Origin: Candidatus Nanoarchaeia archaeon
GTDB lineage: Archaea; Nanobdellota; Nanobdellia; SCGC-AAA011-G17; GW2011-AR17
DNA length: 42,765 bases
Assembly: GCA_028706745.1 (NCBI GenBank)
Contig: JAQTVM010000014.1
Location: 1 to 42,765 of the forward strand
Direction of reading: 5' to 3'
The first letter of the stretch is position 1, and every line of letters starts with the position of its first letter. Below are positions 29,154 through 37,870 of this stretch, piece by piece. Both the position numbers and the translations under genes were made by a program. The notes below the pieces were generated by a model. That model searched no databases and was not told the DNA's origin. It saw only the letters and a list, made by a program, of their open reading frames with translations.

Positions 29154-29816
29154 ATGCTAAAAAGTATTTATGATTTTATTCATTTAAAAAAGCACAGATT
29201 AGCCGGATTAATAATCAATTGGGTATTCAGGCTGCTTTTTATTGCCGCTGCGCTGGTTTCAGCATATCACTGGGACCTTATGAACCTCGCGCTTTCAGTT
29301 ATTGCGCTTTTCCTAACTTTTCTTCCGGGCATTATATCCAAAAAGCTCAATGCAATTTATCCCCTGGAATTTGAAATAATCCTGCTTTTATTCATTTATG
29401 CTTCAATGTACCTTGGAGAGATAAAAATGTATTACCTCAAATTCTGGTGGTGGGACATAATGCTGCACAGTTTTTCAGGATTGATTATAAGCGTAATAGG
29501 ATTCTCGCTGGTATACATACTGAATAAAGAGCAGAGCATTGAAATAAAACTCAGCCCTAAGTTTATAGCCCTTTTTGCCTTTTGCTTTGCGCTTGCAATC
29601 GGCGCGCTTTGGGAAATATTTGAGTTTTCAATGGATTCTTTTTTCAGATTAAACATGCAGAAGTCCGGACTTGTTGACACAATGTGGGACCTGATTGTTG
29701 ACGCAGCGAGCGCGCTGGTTGTCTGCACAATAGGATATTTTTACATGATTGGCAAGGTAAAATTTATCCGAAGATTCGAGAAACGATTTCTTGAGTGCAA
29801 CCCGAGAAACGCATAA
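29154..29816 (+). CDS. DUF2238/YjdF-like membrane protein
   Basis: This 220-residue protein has about six hydrophobic helices. The polar signature between them, FWWWDIMLHSFSGLIISVIG and GALWEIFEFSMD then VDTMWDLIVDAASAL, resembles the DUF2238 (YjdF) family. The biochemical role is unknown. Conserved Trp, Asp, His and Glu inside helices could form a metal or substrate site. Confidence 0.75.
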   Translation: MLKSIYDFIHLKKHRLAGLIINWVFRLLFIAAALVSAYHWDLMNLALSVIALFLTFLPGIISKKLNAIYPLEFEIILLLFIYASMYLGEIKMYYLKFWWWDIMLHSFSGLIISVIGFSLVYILNKEQSIEIKLSPKFIALFAFCFALAIGALWEIFEFSMDSFFRLNMQKSGLVDTMWDLIVDAASALVVCTIGYFYMIGKVKFIRRFEKRFLECNPRNA

Positions 29817-29903
29817 TAATCGGACAGATTCAAGCTTTTGCAGATTTTGCTTTATTCTTTCAAACCCAAAACATTTATATCCTCTGCTTGCATCTTTAAT
29901 TCT

Positions 29904-31109
29904 ATGAATAAAAAGAGAGATGCCGGCAGGCTTGTTGCAGATGTATGCTTTATTGCAGGCATGCTGGTAATATTCTCAATGGGGATTCTTATTGGAACAA
30001 AAGTGTTTCCTGAGAAGATACAGGAAATTGTTTACTTGAAAGGAGAAGAGCAGTCGGCAACACTCAATGTTCCCGGGGTTGACCAGTACGGCAACGGTGT
30101 AATGACAGAGCTTACCGCAACCCTAAATTCAGGCAGCGGGCAGATGCTCGTAAATGTAAACAACATACTTGCAGGATATGAACTGCAGGTTTATGCAAGA
30201 AATGCAATGCACGCTGTTGAAAATGTGACTGGAAAAAGCCTTAAGAATTATGATGTGAGCTTTTCAATGAAAACAGGAGCCGGAATTGTTGACGGCGGCT
30301 CTGCAAGCGCTGCAATGGCTGTTGCTGTAATGGCAATGAGAGAAGGGGTTGAGTTAAGCAAGGAAACTGCAATGACCGGCGCTGTTGATGAAACAGGCAA
30401 GATTCTGGCTGTCGGGCTTGTTGACAAGAAAGCAGAAGCCGCAAAGATGGCAAACTTGTCTTTATTAGTGGTTCCTGCAGGGCAGGGAGGGCAGATTGAA
30501 TTGGCAAAAACAGAAAATTGCAATGAAGCCCTTTGCGAGATAAGCTATGCGCCATTAATAGGGGGCACAAGCTTGATTCCAATAAAGGAAGTATCCGATT
30601 TAAGAGAAGCGCTGAATGCAATGTCCGAGACAGGGGCTGAGAAGATTATACGGGAAAGCAGAAGCATTGTGCGGTTTGATACTGAAAAAAGGGAATACAA
30701 GAGTCTTTCAGAGTTTGGAGTAAATCTGGAAGATTATTCACCGGCAGATGTTGTATTGTCAGGCACGAATATTTTTGTCAAGGTGGGTTGCAAGGCAGTG
30801 CCTGCAGTTACAACAGGGGAGCAGGCTGACTCTATAGTAAAAGGCATTTATCACAAGATAATAGGAAGACCCAACATGCATGACACTGCGGCTGACTTAC
30901 TTAATGCTTTCGGCATCGAGATAATTGCAGCCACAATAGACAGCTATGACGCAGGTTATTTCAGGGGAAGAGTGTTTGCATTAGATGACGGGAAATTAGT
31001 CAGCATTGACGCAAAGCCTAGCGATGCAGTTGCGCTTGGCTCAAGGCTTGACAGCCCCTTGTATATCAATAATAAAGTTCTTACTGAAAAAGGCATAAGC
31101 GTCTGCTAG
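29904..31109 (+). CDS. Membrane-anchored Lon-type (S16) protease domain fused to a bifunctional nuclease (BFN/DUF151) domain
   Basis: The protein is 401 residues. A membrane helix at about 12-31 precedes a Lon proteolytic domain (about 40-250) without AAA module. It carries DGGSASAAMAVAVM with Ser133 as nucleophile, and GLVDKKAEAAKMA with Lys176 of the Ser-Lys dyad. Residues about 265-401 match DUF151/BFN: RPNMHDTAADLLNAFGIEI, GRVFALDDGKLVSIDAKPSD and AVALGSRLDSPLYI. ATG 29904 has TATA ATTTATAT about 30 bases upstream. The stop overlaps the convergent gene by 4 bases. Confidence 0.87.
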   Translation: MNKKRDAGRLVADVCFIAGMLVIFSMGILIGTKVFPEKIQEIVYLKGEEQSATLNVPGVDQYGNGVMTELTATLNSGSGQMLVNVNNILAGYELQVYARNAMHAVENVTGKSLKNYDVSFSMKTGAGIVDGGSASAAMAVAVMAMREGVELSKETAMTGAVDETGKILAVGLVDKKAEAAKMANLSLLVVPAGQGGQIELAKTENCNEALCEISYAPLIGGTSLIPIKEVSDLREALNAMSETGAEKIIRESRSIVRFDTEKREYKSLSEFGVNLEDYSPADVVLSGTNIFVKVGCKAVPAVTTGEQADSIVKGIYHKIIGRPNMHDTAADLLNAFGIEIIAATIDSYDAGYFRGRVFALDDGKLVSIDAKPSDAVALGSRLDSPLYINNKVLTEKGISVC

Positions 31110-31516
31110 GCAAAGAAGTAAACATAGCTGTACGCAAGGTTTTCAGGAACAGAATTTGCAATAATATTCTCAAGATGATGGTGCCCCTGGCATTTCTTGT
31201 GCTGTTTGCAGAATCTTGGCGCAAGAGCAAGAAAATTGTCATTTTGAGCATAATTGATTAATGCTTCCTTGACAGCCGACTGCTCTTTTTCATTAAGCTT
31301 TTCAAAATAAATGCATCCCTTAAACCTGAAAATCTGCCCGTTATCATCTTCAATTGCATCTATTGGCAGCGCAAAATCAGGGTCAAGAACGAATTTATCT
31401 TCTTGCACTTTCTTTAACTGTCTTTTAGGCATCGGGTGAAGAATATTGTCAAAAGTTTCATAAAGTGCATTAAGGCGGCTGTGATAATCTTTAATTGAAA
31501 CGTTTTCAGGCGCCAT
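31106..31516 (-). CDS. Hypothetical protein with C-terminal Cys/His-rich segment
   Basis: This 136-residue soluble protein has FCKQHKKCQGHHHLENI near the C-terminus, which might bind a metal. FRFKGCIYFEKLNEKEQ lies in the middle. I do not recognise a family. It is convergent with the Lon-BFN gene with a 4-base overlap, and divergent from AK6. A TATA box (TTTATAAGC on the minus strand) lies near 31540. Confidence 0.65.
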   Translation of the reverse strand: MAPENVSIKDYHSRLNALYETFDNILHPMPKRQLKKVQEDKFVLDPDFALPIDAIEDDNGQIFRFKGCIYFEKLNEKEQSAVKEALINYAQNDNFLALAPRFCKQHKKCQGHHHLENIIANSVPENLAYSYVYFFA

Positions 31517-31590
31517 ATAGGCAGATATAAGATTCCAGCTTATAAACCTTGGGTGAAACGCTTATAAAGGGGCAAAATAGAGGTAAAATA

Positions 31591-32073
31591 ATGTCTGTCA
31601 TCATTATAACAGGAACTCCCGGCACAGGGAAGACTGAATTAGCCTTGGCTATTGCCAAACTGCTTAATTACAAGTATATTGACGTGAATGATGTTGTGAA
31701 AAAGGAGAAGCTTGTTGAAAGCTATGATTCCAGAAGAAAGACAAATGTTGTTGATGAGGAAAAGCTTTCCAAAGCATTAGTTAAGCTGATTGAATGCAAA
31801 AAAGAGGCTAATCTTATAATTGATTCTCATATGTCTCAATGCATTCCTGCAAAGCATGCTGATTTGTGTATTGTTACGAAATGTGATTTGAAAATTCTTA
31901 AAAAAAGATTAGAGAATAAGGGTTATAATGCAGATAAGGTAAGGGAAAACCTTGATTCAGAGATATTTGATGTCTGTTTAAACGAAGCGTTTGAAGCAGA
32001 GCATAAACTGCTTATTGTGGATACTTCAAGGAAGATGCCGAAAGAGCTTGCAAAATTATTGAAAAACCCGTAA
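31591..32073 (+). CDS. AK6/Fap7-type adenylate kinase
   Basis: This 160-residue P-loop kinase opens SVIIITGTPGTGKTELALAI. The small AK6 layout follows: YIDVNDVVKKEKL, SYDSRRKTNVVDEEKL, LIIDSHMSQCIP and VTKCDLKILKKRLENKGY. In archaea and eukaryotes this family works in small-subunit assembly together with uS11 and has AMP/ADP kinase activity. ATG 31591 follows GAGGT; the frame opens at 31549. The 3' end overlaps the convergent gene by 18 bases. Confidence 0.88.
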   Translation: MSVIIITGTPGTGKTELALAIAKLLNYKYIDVNDVVKKEKLVESYDSRRKTNVVDEEKLSKALVKLIECKKEANLIIDSHMSQCIPAKHADLCIVTKCDLKILKKRLENKGYNADKVRENLDSEIFDVCLNEAFEAEHKLLIVDTSRKMPKELAKLLKNP

Positions 32074-32853
32074 ATGCCTTTTTCTCTTATTGCGAATTGC
32101 CTTAATCCTGTTCTGCAGCGCCTTGCTCTTCTTGTTTGCATACTTTGCAGCATACCTCAGGAAAATAACAGCCCCTGTTGCATCAAATGTGAAAGGCGCA
32201 ACAAGATAAATGCTTGCAAGCATATGCTTAAGCTTTGTTTCACCCGGATTTTCAAGTATTGCTTTTGCCGCTTTTTTTATTTTTCCTGCGTCTTCCCTTA
32301 AAAACCCGTAAACCTCAGTATGCTGAAGCCTTGCAATCTGTTTCATAAGAAGTTTATTTGCTTTCTGCACTTCCTTCCTGTTTCCAATTGCATTTGACAA
32401 GTTTGAGATTGAATTGTTGACAGATGTTATTATCTGTGCAGCCTGCGCCGCCTGATTCCTGCTTAACCTTATCACTGCTTTCTTTTGTTTAGGATTTGGC
32501 AATTCTTTCTCAAGCCTTGAAACAAGCTCCTGCTCTTTCTTAAGAAGAAGTATTGCCCCCTCTTCCATTGAGGATATTGTACTTGAATAATCCCTTGATA
32601 TAATCCTTGTAATCTTTGCCTCGGAAAGAATCTTTTTCTGCTGCTCAAGCACTTCCCTAAGCTCAATCAGAAGAGTATTGCCTGCGTTTGCCTTTTCAAG
32701 CTTCTTCAGGAGCCTTATCTGGGCTGAAACATAGAGCTTAAGCTTATGAAGTGAAGGCTGCAATGCAATCTTCCCTCTTTTCTTTCCAAACAGGCTGTAA
32801 ATATGGTGCCACTTTTTTTCATATAGCATTATTGCTTTTTGAATCATAAGCAT
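32056..32853 (-). CDS. Helical hypothetical protein
   Basis: This 265-residue protein is almost entirely alpha-helical and basic, with coiled-coil stretches (KILSEAKITRIISR, LLLKKEQELVSRLEKEL) and a weakly hydrophobic segment (MLASIYLVAPFTFDATGAVI) near residue 210. The C-terminus is Lys/Arg-rich (NRIKAIRNKRKRHLRV). I recognise no family. It overlaps AK6 by 18 bases at the 3' end. Confidence 0.65.
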   Translation of the reverse strand: MLMIQKAIMLYEKKWHHIYSLFGKKRGKIALQPSLHKLKLYVSAQIRLLKKLEKANAGNTLLIELREVLEQQKKILSEAKITRIISRDYSSTISSMEEGAILLLKKEQELVSRLEKELPNPKQKKAVIRLSRNQAAQAAQIITSVNNSISNLSNAIGNRKEVQKANKLLMKQIARLQHTEVYGFLREDAGKIKKAAKAILENPGETKLKHMLASIYLVAPFTFDATGAVIFLRYAAKYANKKSKALQNRIKAIRNKRKRHLRVFQ

Positions 32854-32892
32854 AATGACAGAAAATTAAGAATATAAAGCTTTTCAAGCAGA

Positions 32893-33201
32893 TTACTCTA
32901 TTATTTCAATGGACAAATTGACTCTTTCAGGTATATGAACCCTCATAACCAGCCTTAATGCCTTTTCATCAACACCCAAGTCAATCAATCTCTTGTGTAT
33001 TCTCATCTCAAAATTGTCAAACGAGGCTTTTCCCTCTCCGTCAGGCGCTTTTCTGGTTGTAAGCTTTAACCTTTGAGTAGGCAGAGGGATAGGACCCCAG
33101 ATTTTTACCTTGCTTTTCTTTGCAATGTCAATTATGGAGCTGCATATCTCATTCAGCCTGTCGATTTCCGCGCTTGATATCTTGAGTCTTGCTTTTTGCA
33201 T
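32893..33201 (-). CDS. rps10: Small ribosomal subunit protein uS10
   Basis: This 102-residue 30S head protein reads KARLKISSAEIDRLNEIC, then GPIPLPTQRLKLTTRKAPDG, the universal S10 loop, and FEMRIHKRLIDL. The length is typical. It follows EF-1alpha by about 40 bases on the same strand, the classic archaeal tuf-rps10 order. Confidence 0.96.
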   Translation of the reverse strand: MQKARLKISSAEIDRLNEICSSIIDIAKKSKVKIWGPIPLPTQRLKLTTRKAPDGEGKASFDNFEMRIHKRLIDLGVDEKALRLVMRVHIPERVNLSIEIIE

Positions 33202-33243
33202 TTTTTCCCCATATTATATAAAAAAAATAAAAAAAAGAAGAGC

Positions 33244-34530
33244 TTAAAGCTGCTTCTTCACTATGTCTATACACCTGCCGGCTGCCACTGTGATGCCTGC
33301 ATCCCTGATGGCAAAGCTTGCCAATTCCGGAATCTCAGACTGCTTTTCAATAACCAGCGGCTTTGTAGGCCTTAACTTGACAATTGCGGTGTCGCCTGTC
33401 TTGATAAAGTCAGGCTTTTCCTGAAGCACTGCGCCTGTTGCAGGGTCAAGCTTCTTTACAAGCTCAACAAACTGGCATGCAATCTGTGCAGTGTGTATGT
33501 GGAATACAGGTGTGTATCCTACTGCAATGACGCTCGGGTGGTTCAGGACGAATATCTGGGCTGTAAATTCAGAAGCCACTGTAGGCACCTTGTCAACATG
33601 CCCGAGGACATCTCCTCTTGCAATGTCTTTCTTTGTAATGCCCCTTACGCTGAATCCGATGTTGTCGCCCGGCTCTGCTGACTGAATTGATTCGTGGTGC
33701 ATTTCAATGCTCTTTACTTCGCCTGTTATTCCCTTGCCTTCCCTGCCCGGAACAACAATTACCTTGTCATTGACTTTCATAACGCCTGTTTCAACTCTTC
33801 CCACCGGAACAACTCCAATTCCTGTGATGTTGTATACATCCTGGATTGGAACTCTCAAAGGCAGGTTAGTCGGTTTTTCAGGCTCCTTGAACTTGTCAAG
33901 TTGTTCTCTTAATGTCGGACCTGTGTACCAAGGCATGTTTGCTGACTTCTTTACAATGTTGTCTCCCTGGTATGAGCTTGCCGGTATGAACGGAACCTCT
34001 TCAGGCTTGTATCCAACCTGCTTTATCAGGTTGCTTACGTCTGCCTTTACCTTGTCATATACTTTCTGGTCCCATTTCACGACGTCCATCTTGTTCACGA
34101 CAATTCCAATCTGCTTGACACCCTGTGTCCTGCAAAGGAATACGTGCTCTTTTGTCTGCGCCATGACTCCGTCAGAGGCTGCAACAACAAGAACAGCAAC
34201 ATCTGCCTGAGATGCGCCTGTAATCATGTTCTTGATGAAGTCCCTGTGGCCGGGCGCATCAATAATTGTATATTCAAACTTGTCTGTCATGAACTTCTTG
34301 TGGGAAAGGTCAATTGTAACTCCTCTTTCTCTTTCCTCCTTAAGGTTGTCCATTGTGAATGCGAACTCAAAGCCCGCTTTTCCCAATGATGCCGTTGTTT
34401 CCTTAAGCTTCCTCATAGTCTGCTCGTCAATTGCTCCGGAATCGAAAAGCAGCCTCCCGACTGTTGTTGACTTGCCGTGGTCGACGTGTCCGACGAACAC
34501 GATATTTATGTGTGGTTTTTGTTTTGCCAT
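33244..34530 (-). CDS. tuf: Translation elongation factor EF-1alpha
   Basis: This 428-residue GTPase delivers aminoacyl-tRNA to the ribosome. Its G motifs are GHVDHGKST (13-21), a switch region with [27 protein letters not shown] and the SSYQGDN region, followed by the beta-barrel domains 2 and 3. The archaeal length and ERERGVTID are clear. GGAGGAATA precedes the ATG. The promoter TTTATAAACC lies near 34615 on the minus strand. It heads the tuf-rps10 operon. Confidence 0.97.
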   Translation of the reverse strand: MAKQKPHINIVFVGHVDHGKSTTVGRLLFDSGAIDEQTMRKLKETTASLGKAGFEFAFTMDNLKEERERGVTIDLSHKKFMTDKFEYTIIDAPGHRDFIKNMITGASQADVAVLVVAASDGVMAQTKEHVFLCRTQGVKQIGIVVNKMDVVKWDQKVYDKVKADVSNLIKQVGYKPEEVPFIPASSYQGDNIVKKSANMPWYTGPTLREQLDKFKEPEKPTNLPLRVPIQDVYNITGIGVVPVGRVETGVMKVNDKVIVVPGREGKGITGEVKSIEMHHESIQSAEPGDNIGFSVRGITKKDIARGDVLGHVDKVPTVASEFTAQIFVLNHPSVIAVGYTPVFHIHTAQIACQFVELVKKLDPATGAVLQEKPDFIKTGDTAIVKLRPTKPLVIEKQSEIPELASFAIRDAGITVAAGRCIDIVKKQL

Positions 34531-34790
34531 ATTTTATTCCTCCGTTCTTAGTAGTATTCAGCTAATATCCGTATAGATACAGCTATGTGCTGTGAATAGT
34601 AAAAGAGGGTTATTTATAAACCTTTCGGGTGAATTCAAGGGAAAAATAAAGGAAAAAAGGAGGCTAGCGGTATGAATCGAAGCAGGATAATTAATTAGTA
34701 TTAACCAAAAAAATATTACCCAATATTTATAAGTAATTGATATATAGAATAAATTGAAATAATGGCTATTGTCCAAATGGGGTTGTAACA

Positions 34791-35078
34791 ATGAACGATG
34801 AACAAAAAGAAGAACAGGCAAAACTCCTGAAAAAAGGAGATGGTGCGCATTGCTATTTTTTTGCAAAATGTGTGCAACATGTGAAAGGAGCAGATATTCA
34901 AGCATTACAAGAGCGAGTCATTAAATTTGGAAATGCGCGCGTTTGCTGGTTATTCGCAAGAAATGTTAGTGGGGCAGACATTGAAGCACTCCAGAAAAGA
35001 GTACTAGAATTAGGAAAAGATTGGGAATGCTATGGATCTAATGAGCAATGGATAGCAAAGACTAAACTGAAAAAATAA
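34791..35078 (+). CDS. Small repeat-containing hypothetical protein
   Basis: The protein is 95 residues built from two copies of about 30 residues: FFAKCVQHVKGADIQALQER and LFARNVSGADIEALQKRV, each followed by xLG and a Cys. The GADIxALQxRV motif looks like a helical solenoid repeat. The family is unknown to me. It has its own promoter region (TATTTATAAG near 34725) and sits alone between the tuf operon and a HepT/MntA pair. Confidence 0.65.
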   Translation: MNDEQKEEQAKLLKKGDGAHCYFFAKCVQHVKGADIQALQERVIKFGNARVCWLFARNVSGADIEALQKRVLELGKDWECYGSNEQWIAKTKLKK

Positions 35079-35121
35079 TGCAAAGACACAGAAAACAAGC
35101 GGATTAAGGCTGGAAGCAGGC

Positions 35122-35463
35122 TTACTCTATTTCCTTCATTATCCTTTTTACAGACTCTTTAAGAGAAGGCAGCTTATTCACAACCACATCCCAAACTATC
35201 CGCAAATCAACGCCTGAATACTCGTGGATAAGTATGTCCCTCAGCCCCGCAATCTTTCTCCATTCTATCTCAGGATGCTTTTTCTTTACATCCGCAGGAA
35301 TATTCTTTACAGCTTCGCCTATTATCTCAAGGTTTCTTACAACCCCGTCATAAACAAGGCTCTTCTTTGAAAAAGCAGCGTAATCCATTCCTTTTGTGTA
35401 TTCTTCTACTTTGGATATTGATCCCAAAATGTCGTTAAAATATACCTTACATTCTTTTGACAT
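35122..35463 (-). CDS. hepT: HepT-type toxin (HEPN RNase, DUF86)
   Basis: This 113-residue all-helical HEPN protein has the catalytic Rx4-6H motif as Arg75-DILI-His80 (RDILIHEY) and the preceding RNLEIIGEAVKNIP helix of the DUF86 family. HepT cuts RNA and is silenced by MntA. I start it at ATG 35463; ATG 35472 is also possible. It overlaps mntA by 17 bases, typical for the pair. Confidence 0.9.
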   Translation of the reverse strand: MSKECKVYFNDILGSISKVEEYTKGMDYAAFSKKSLVYDGVVRNLEIIGEAVKNIPADVKKKHPEIEWRKIAGLRDILIHEYSGVDLRIVWDVVVNKLPSLKESVKRIMKEIE

Positions 35464-35746
35464 ACGCCGCATCCTCTTTCACATACCTTAATGCAGGCTT
35501 GAGGCTGTCTTCTGAAACCAAATCCACTTTCCTGCGGAACTTTCTTTCAAGCATAAACTTAAGTCCCATGTATCCGTCAAAAGTAGGCTTTTTAAACCTG
35601 ACTAGAATGTCAACATCACTGCTTCTGCGCGGTCTTCCTTTTAAGTAAGAGCCAAACAAACCTATCTTATTTACTCCAAACCCTTTTATTTCAGCCCTGT
35701 GTGTTTCCAATGTCCTTAATATTTGCTTCTTTGTAAGAGGTCTCAT
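35447..35746 (-). CDS. mntA: MntA-type nucleotidyltransferase antitoxin
   Basis: This 99-residue minimal nucleotidyltransferase has IGLFGSYLKGRPRRSSDVDI with Gly32-Ser33 and Asp44/Asp46. MntA proteins AMPylate HepT to neutralise it. It is encoded upstream of hepT on the same strand with an overlap, the canonical order. The active site is intact. Confidence 0.9.
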   Translation of the reverse strand: MRPLTKKQILRTLETHRAEIKGFGVNKIGLFGSYLKGRPRRSSDVDILVRFKKPTFDGYMGLKFMLERKFRRKVDLVSEDSLKPALRYVKEDAAYVKRM

Positions 35747-35815
35747 GGTTCTAACTCCTTATTGATAATTATGCCCCTCTATGTTTATAAACTTAACTTT
35801 TATACTTCAAAGAAT

Positions 35816-36502
35816 TCACTCGACAATCGTGCCTTCAAACTTCTTCCCTTCGACTGCTTTCTGCAGGTTTTGGGCTCCTTGCAGGATAACAACTTCCATG
35901 TTCTTTTCCCTTGTTATCCTCTCTGCCTCAGAATCCAATACAAAATGCTGCCCAGGCTTTTCCTTCACCTTAACCATCATGTCACGGAATCCTTCGTGCG
36001 AAATAAGCGGTATGAACTTTGCATCCCTGTGCTTTCTAGGGTCTTTTGTGTAAAGCCCTTTCACGTTTGTCATATTATATATAGTATCTGCGCCCAAGAA
36101 GCCGGCAATCTCTGCAGTAGTGCCGTCAGAAGTCTTTCCCGGCCCTAATCCTCCGCAGACAACGCAGTCATTGGCTCCTAAAAGCGCCTTTATTTCGTTT
36201 AGTGATTTAGGGATTTCCTGGTTTGCCTTGATTTTTTTTCCCGCAGACAAAAAAGAGGCAACCAGTCTAGCATTCAATCTTGTTGCATCAATGCCTGCAA
36301 TGTCCTGCGAGTGATTGTCAGCCCCTGCCTTTCTCAATATAGAGATGTATTCCCTTGCAGTCGAGCCTCCGCCTGTGCAGATAACTATCTTGCTTTTCTT
36401 CACTATTGCTTCAACTGCTTTTCTCAATGAGACAAGAAAATTGTAATCAACCTTATCCGGCACTATCATTGAGCCTCCGACTGAGACTACGATTGTTTTC
36501 AT
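35816..36502 (-). CDS. pyrH: UMP kinase, archaeal type
   Basis: UMP kinase phosphorylates UMP to UDP in pyrimidine synthesis. This 228-residue amino-acid-kinase fold carries VVSVGGSMIVP, CTGGGSTAREYI, GGLGPGKTSDGTTAEIA and NVKGLYTKDP, matching the archaeal UMP kinase branch. It is monocistronic with a TATA box (TTTATAAAG on the minus strand) near 36525. Confidence 0.93.
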   Translation of the reverse strand: MKTIVVSVGGSMIVPDKVDYNFLVSLRKAVEAIVKKSKIVICTGGGSTAREYISILRKAGADNHSQDIAGIDATRLNARLVASFLSAGKKIKANQEIPKSLNEIKALLGANDCVVCGGLGPGKTSDGTTAEIAGFLGADTIYNMTNVKGLYTKDPRKHRDAKFIPLISHEGFRDMMVKVKEKPGQHFVLDSEAERITREKNMEVVILQGAQNLQKAVEGKKFEGTIVE

Positions 36503-36612
36503 GGTATATTAGCTGGTTATGAGATTTATAAAGATTTAGCCGATAGATTTTTAAGCAGGCAGGCTATTCTTCCTCTGAAAAAGGGCAGTTGTGCCTTGAG
36601 GAGGAAAATAAG

Positions 36613-37005
36613 ATGAGCATATTAGGAAGAAAAAACTTTGGTAAGGTTTTGGAGGGAATTGGTGAGGTAGGCGTGGTTATTGGCGGCGGCCTGGTATTAT
36701 ATAGCTTACTTAATATGAATGATTCTGCACAAGCCAGATATAATCAAGTTATGCAGCTTAGCGAGAGGGTTTCTGAATGCAATGCTGAAACACAGGTATG
36801 CAGTGAATTGAGAGAAAAATACAAAATGCTTGTGGCACAGGATGATACTCCAAGGCTCATGGCAGATTATGCAGATTTCAAAAACGACCACGACATTTAT
36901 CTCTCTATTTTTCTTGGCGGCATGGTTTTGTCGCTAATTGGCGAAAAACGCATTGAGAGGGGGAAACGAATAGAACTCGAGAAGAAACTCGCCGAGAAGC
37001 AGTAA
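36613..37005 (+). CDS. Small two-helix membrane protein, function unknown
   Basis: This 130-residue protein has membrane helices at about 16-34 and 100-115. An exposed middle loop carries two Cys (ECNAETQVCSEL), and the C-terminus is charged (ERGKRIELEKKLAEK). GAGGAGG at 36598-36604 fixes ATG 36613. The protein at 42055-42495 shares this layout. No function is known. Confidence 0.65.
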   Translation: MSILGRKNFGKVLEGIGEVGVVIGGGLVLYSLLNMNDSAQARYNQVMQLSERVSECNAETQVCSELREKYKMLVAQDDTPRLMADYADFKNDHDIYLSIFLGGMVLSLIGEKRIERGKRIELEKKLAEKQ

Positions 37006-37068
37006 TCCTTTCCTCTTTTTTGTTATTTCTTTGTTTTAGTTTCAGCAGCGAAAAGCTTTTATACTTGC

Positions 37069-37084
37069 GGTACCAATTGGTACC
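37069..37084. promoter_or_regulatory. Perfect 16-base palindromic operator before the RHH gene
   Basis: GGTACCAATTGGTACC is a perfect palindrome ending two bases before ATG 37087. CTTTTATAC (37056-37063 region) is the TATA box, so the operator covers the transcription start. Confidence 0.8.
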
Positions 37085-37086
37085 AT

Positions 37087-37377
37087 ATGGAAGGCAAATC
37101 AATTCATCTTAGGATTTCAGACGAAATGCTGAAGGAGTTTAATTCAATAAAGGGCTCAATGGGCTTTTCAAACATACAGGAATTCATAAAGGACGCAATG
37201 AGAAAGGCAGTATTGGAATACAGGAGGCATGCGGCAATGAGGACTATAAAAAAGCTGCAGGGGTCTTGCCCGAATGCAAGGCACATTACGACAAGAGAGA
37301 GGAATAAGCTAGCAAAACAATTTTTTGAAGAGAAGGAAGCCGGCAGGGATATTTTTAAGGAATACGGCTTAAAGTAG
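37087..37377 (+). CDS. Ribbon-helix-helix regulator or antitoxin
   Basis: The protein is 96 residues. The N-terminal 45 form a ribbon-helix-helix domain: SIHLRISDEMLKEFNSIKGS then GFSNIQEFIKDAMRKAV. The remaining basic-acidic helices could bind a partner. The palindrome immediately upstream supports autorepression. The PIN-domain gene is convergent and overlaps by 9 bases; VapB-VapC pairs are normally on one strand, so the partnership is uncertain. Confidence 0.8.
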   Translation: MEGKSIHLRISDEMLKEFNSIKGSMGFSNIQEFIKDAMRKAVLEYRRHAAMRTIKKLQGSCPNARHITTRERNKLAKQFFEEKEAGRDIFKEYGLK

Positions 37378-37782
37378 ATTTGGCTTTATTATCTTAACTT
37401 TATTCTTTAGCTTATCAAAATGTTTGTCGTTAGTCACAAGGTACTCAGCCCCGCATCTTTCGGCTATTACAAAATGCACGCAATCGCCAAAAGGCGCATT
37501 TTTTGAAAGAAGATGGGCTTTTCTTTTATCCTCGGAAGTAACCGCCTCAAACAGCACTTTGTCTGCCTTTATTAAGCTCTTAAAAGCGCTGTCCACTGTT
37601 TCTTTTTTTGCATGATTCTCTATTTCCATTAAAAGAAAATCGCATATAATTATATGAAATTCGCATTTTAATGCTCTATTTAATATGTTGCGCGCTATCT
37701 CGTCATTAGGCATAAGCCCTGAATGCCTGCCAATCAGCAAATCAAGATACACATTCGTGTCAATATACACCAATTTTGTCAT
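37369..37782 (-). CDS. PIN-domain ribonuclease (VapC-like)
   Basis: The protein is 137 residues from ATG 37782 (MTKLVYIDTNVYLDLL). The acidic site of PIN nucleases is visible: Asp8, Glu53 or Glu55 (LLMEIENH), Asp100 (FGDCVHFV) and Asp119 (VTNDKHF). The frame is open to 38019, but that part overlaps the arginine decarboxylase gene antisense. It is convergent with the RHH gene; their 3' ends overlap by 9 bases. Confidence 0.85.
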   Translation of the reverse strand: MTKLVYIDTNVYLDLLIGRHSGLMPNDEIARNILNRALKCEFHIIICDFLLMEIENHAKKETVDSAFKSLIKADKVLFEAVTSEDKRKAHLLSKNAPFGDCVHFVIAERCGAEYLVTNDKHFDKLKNKVKIIKPNLL

Positions 37783-37870
37783 GTAAAACAGCCGATAATT
37801 TAGCTGTTCATAAAGTTTTGCCACAAATTTCCGCAATATTTCCGTCGTCGCCGGAAAAATACAAAAGCCT

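Noticed and set aside
34531-34790. Gap between EF-1alpha and the repeat protein
   Set aside because: Only promoter-like A+T-rich stretches for the two divergent genes were seen; no structured RNA or further gene could be supported.
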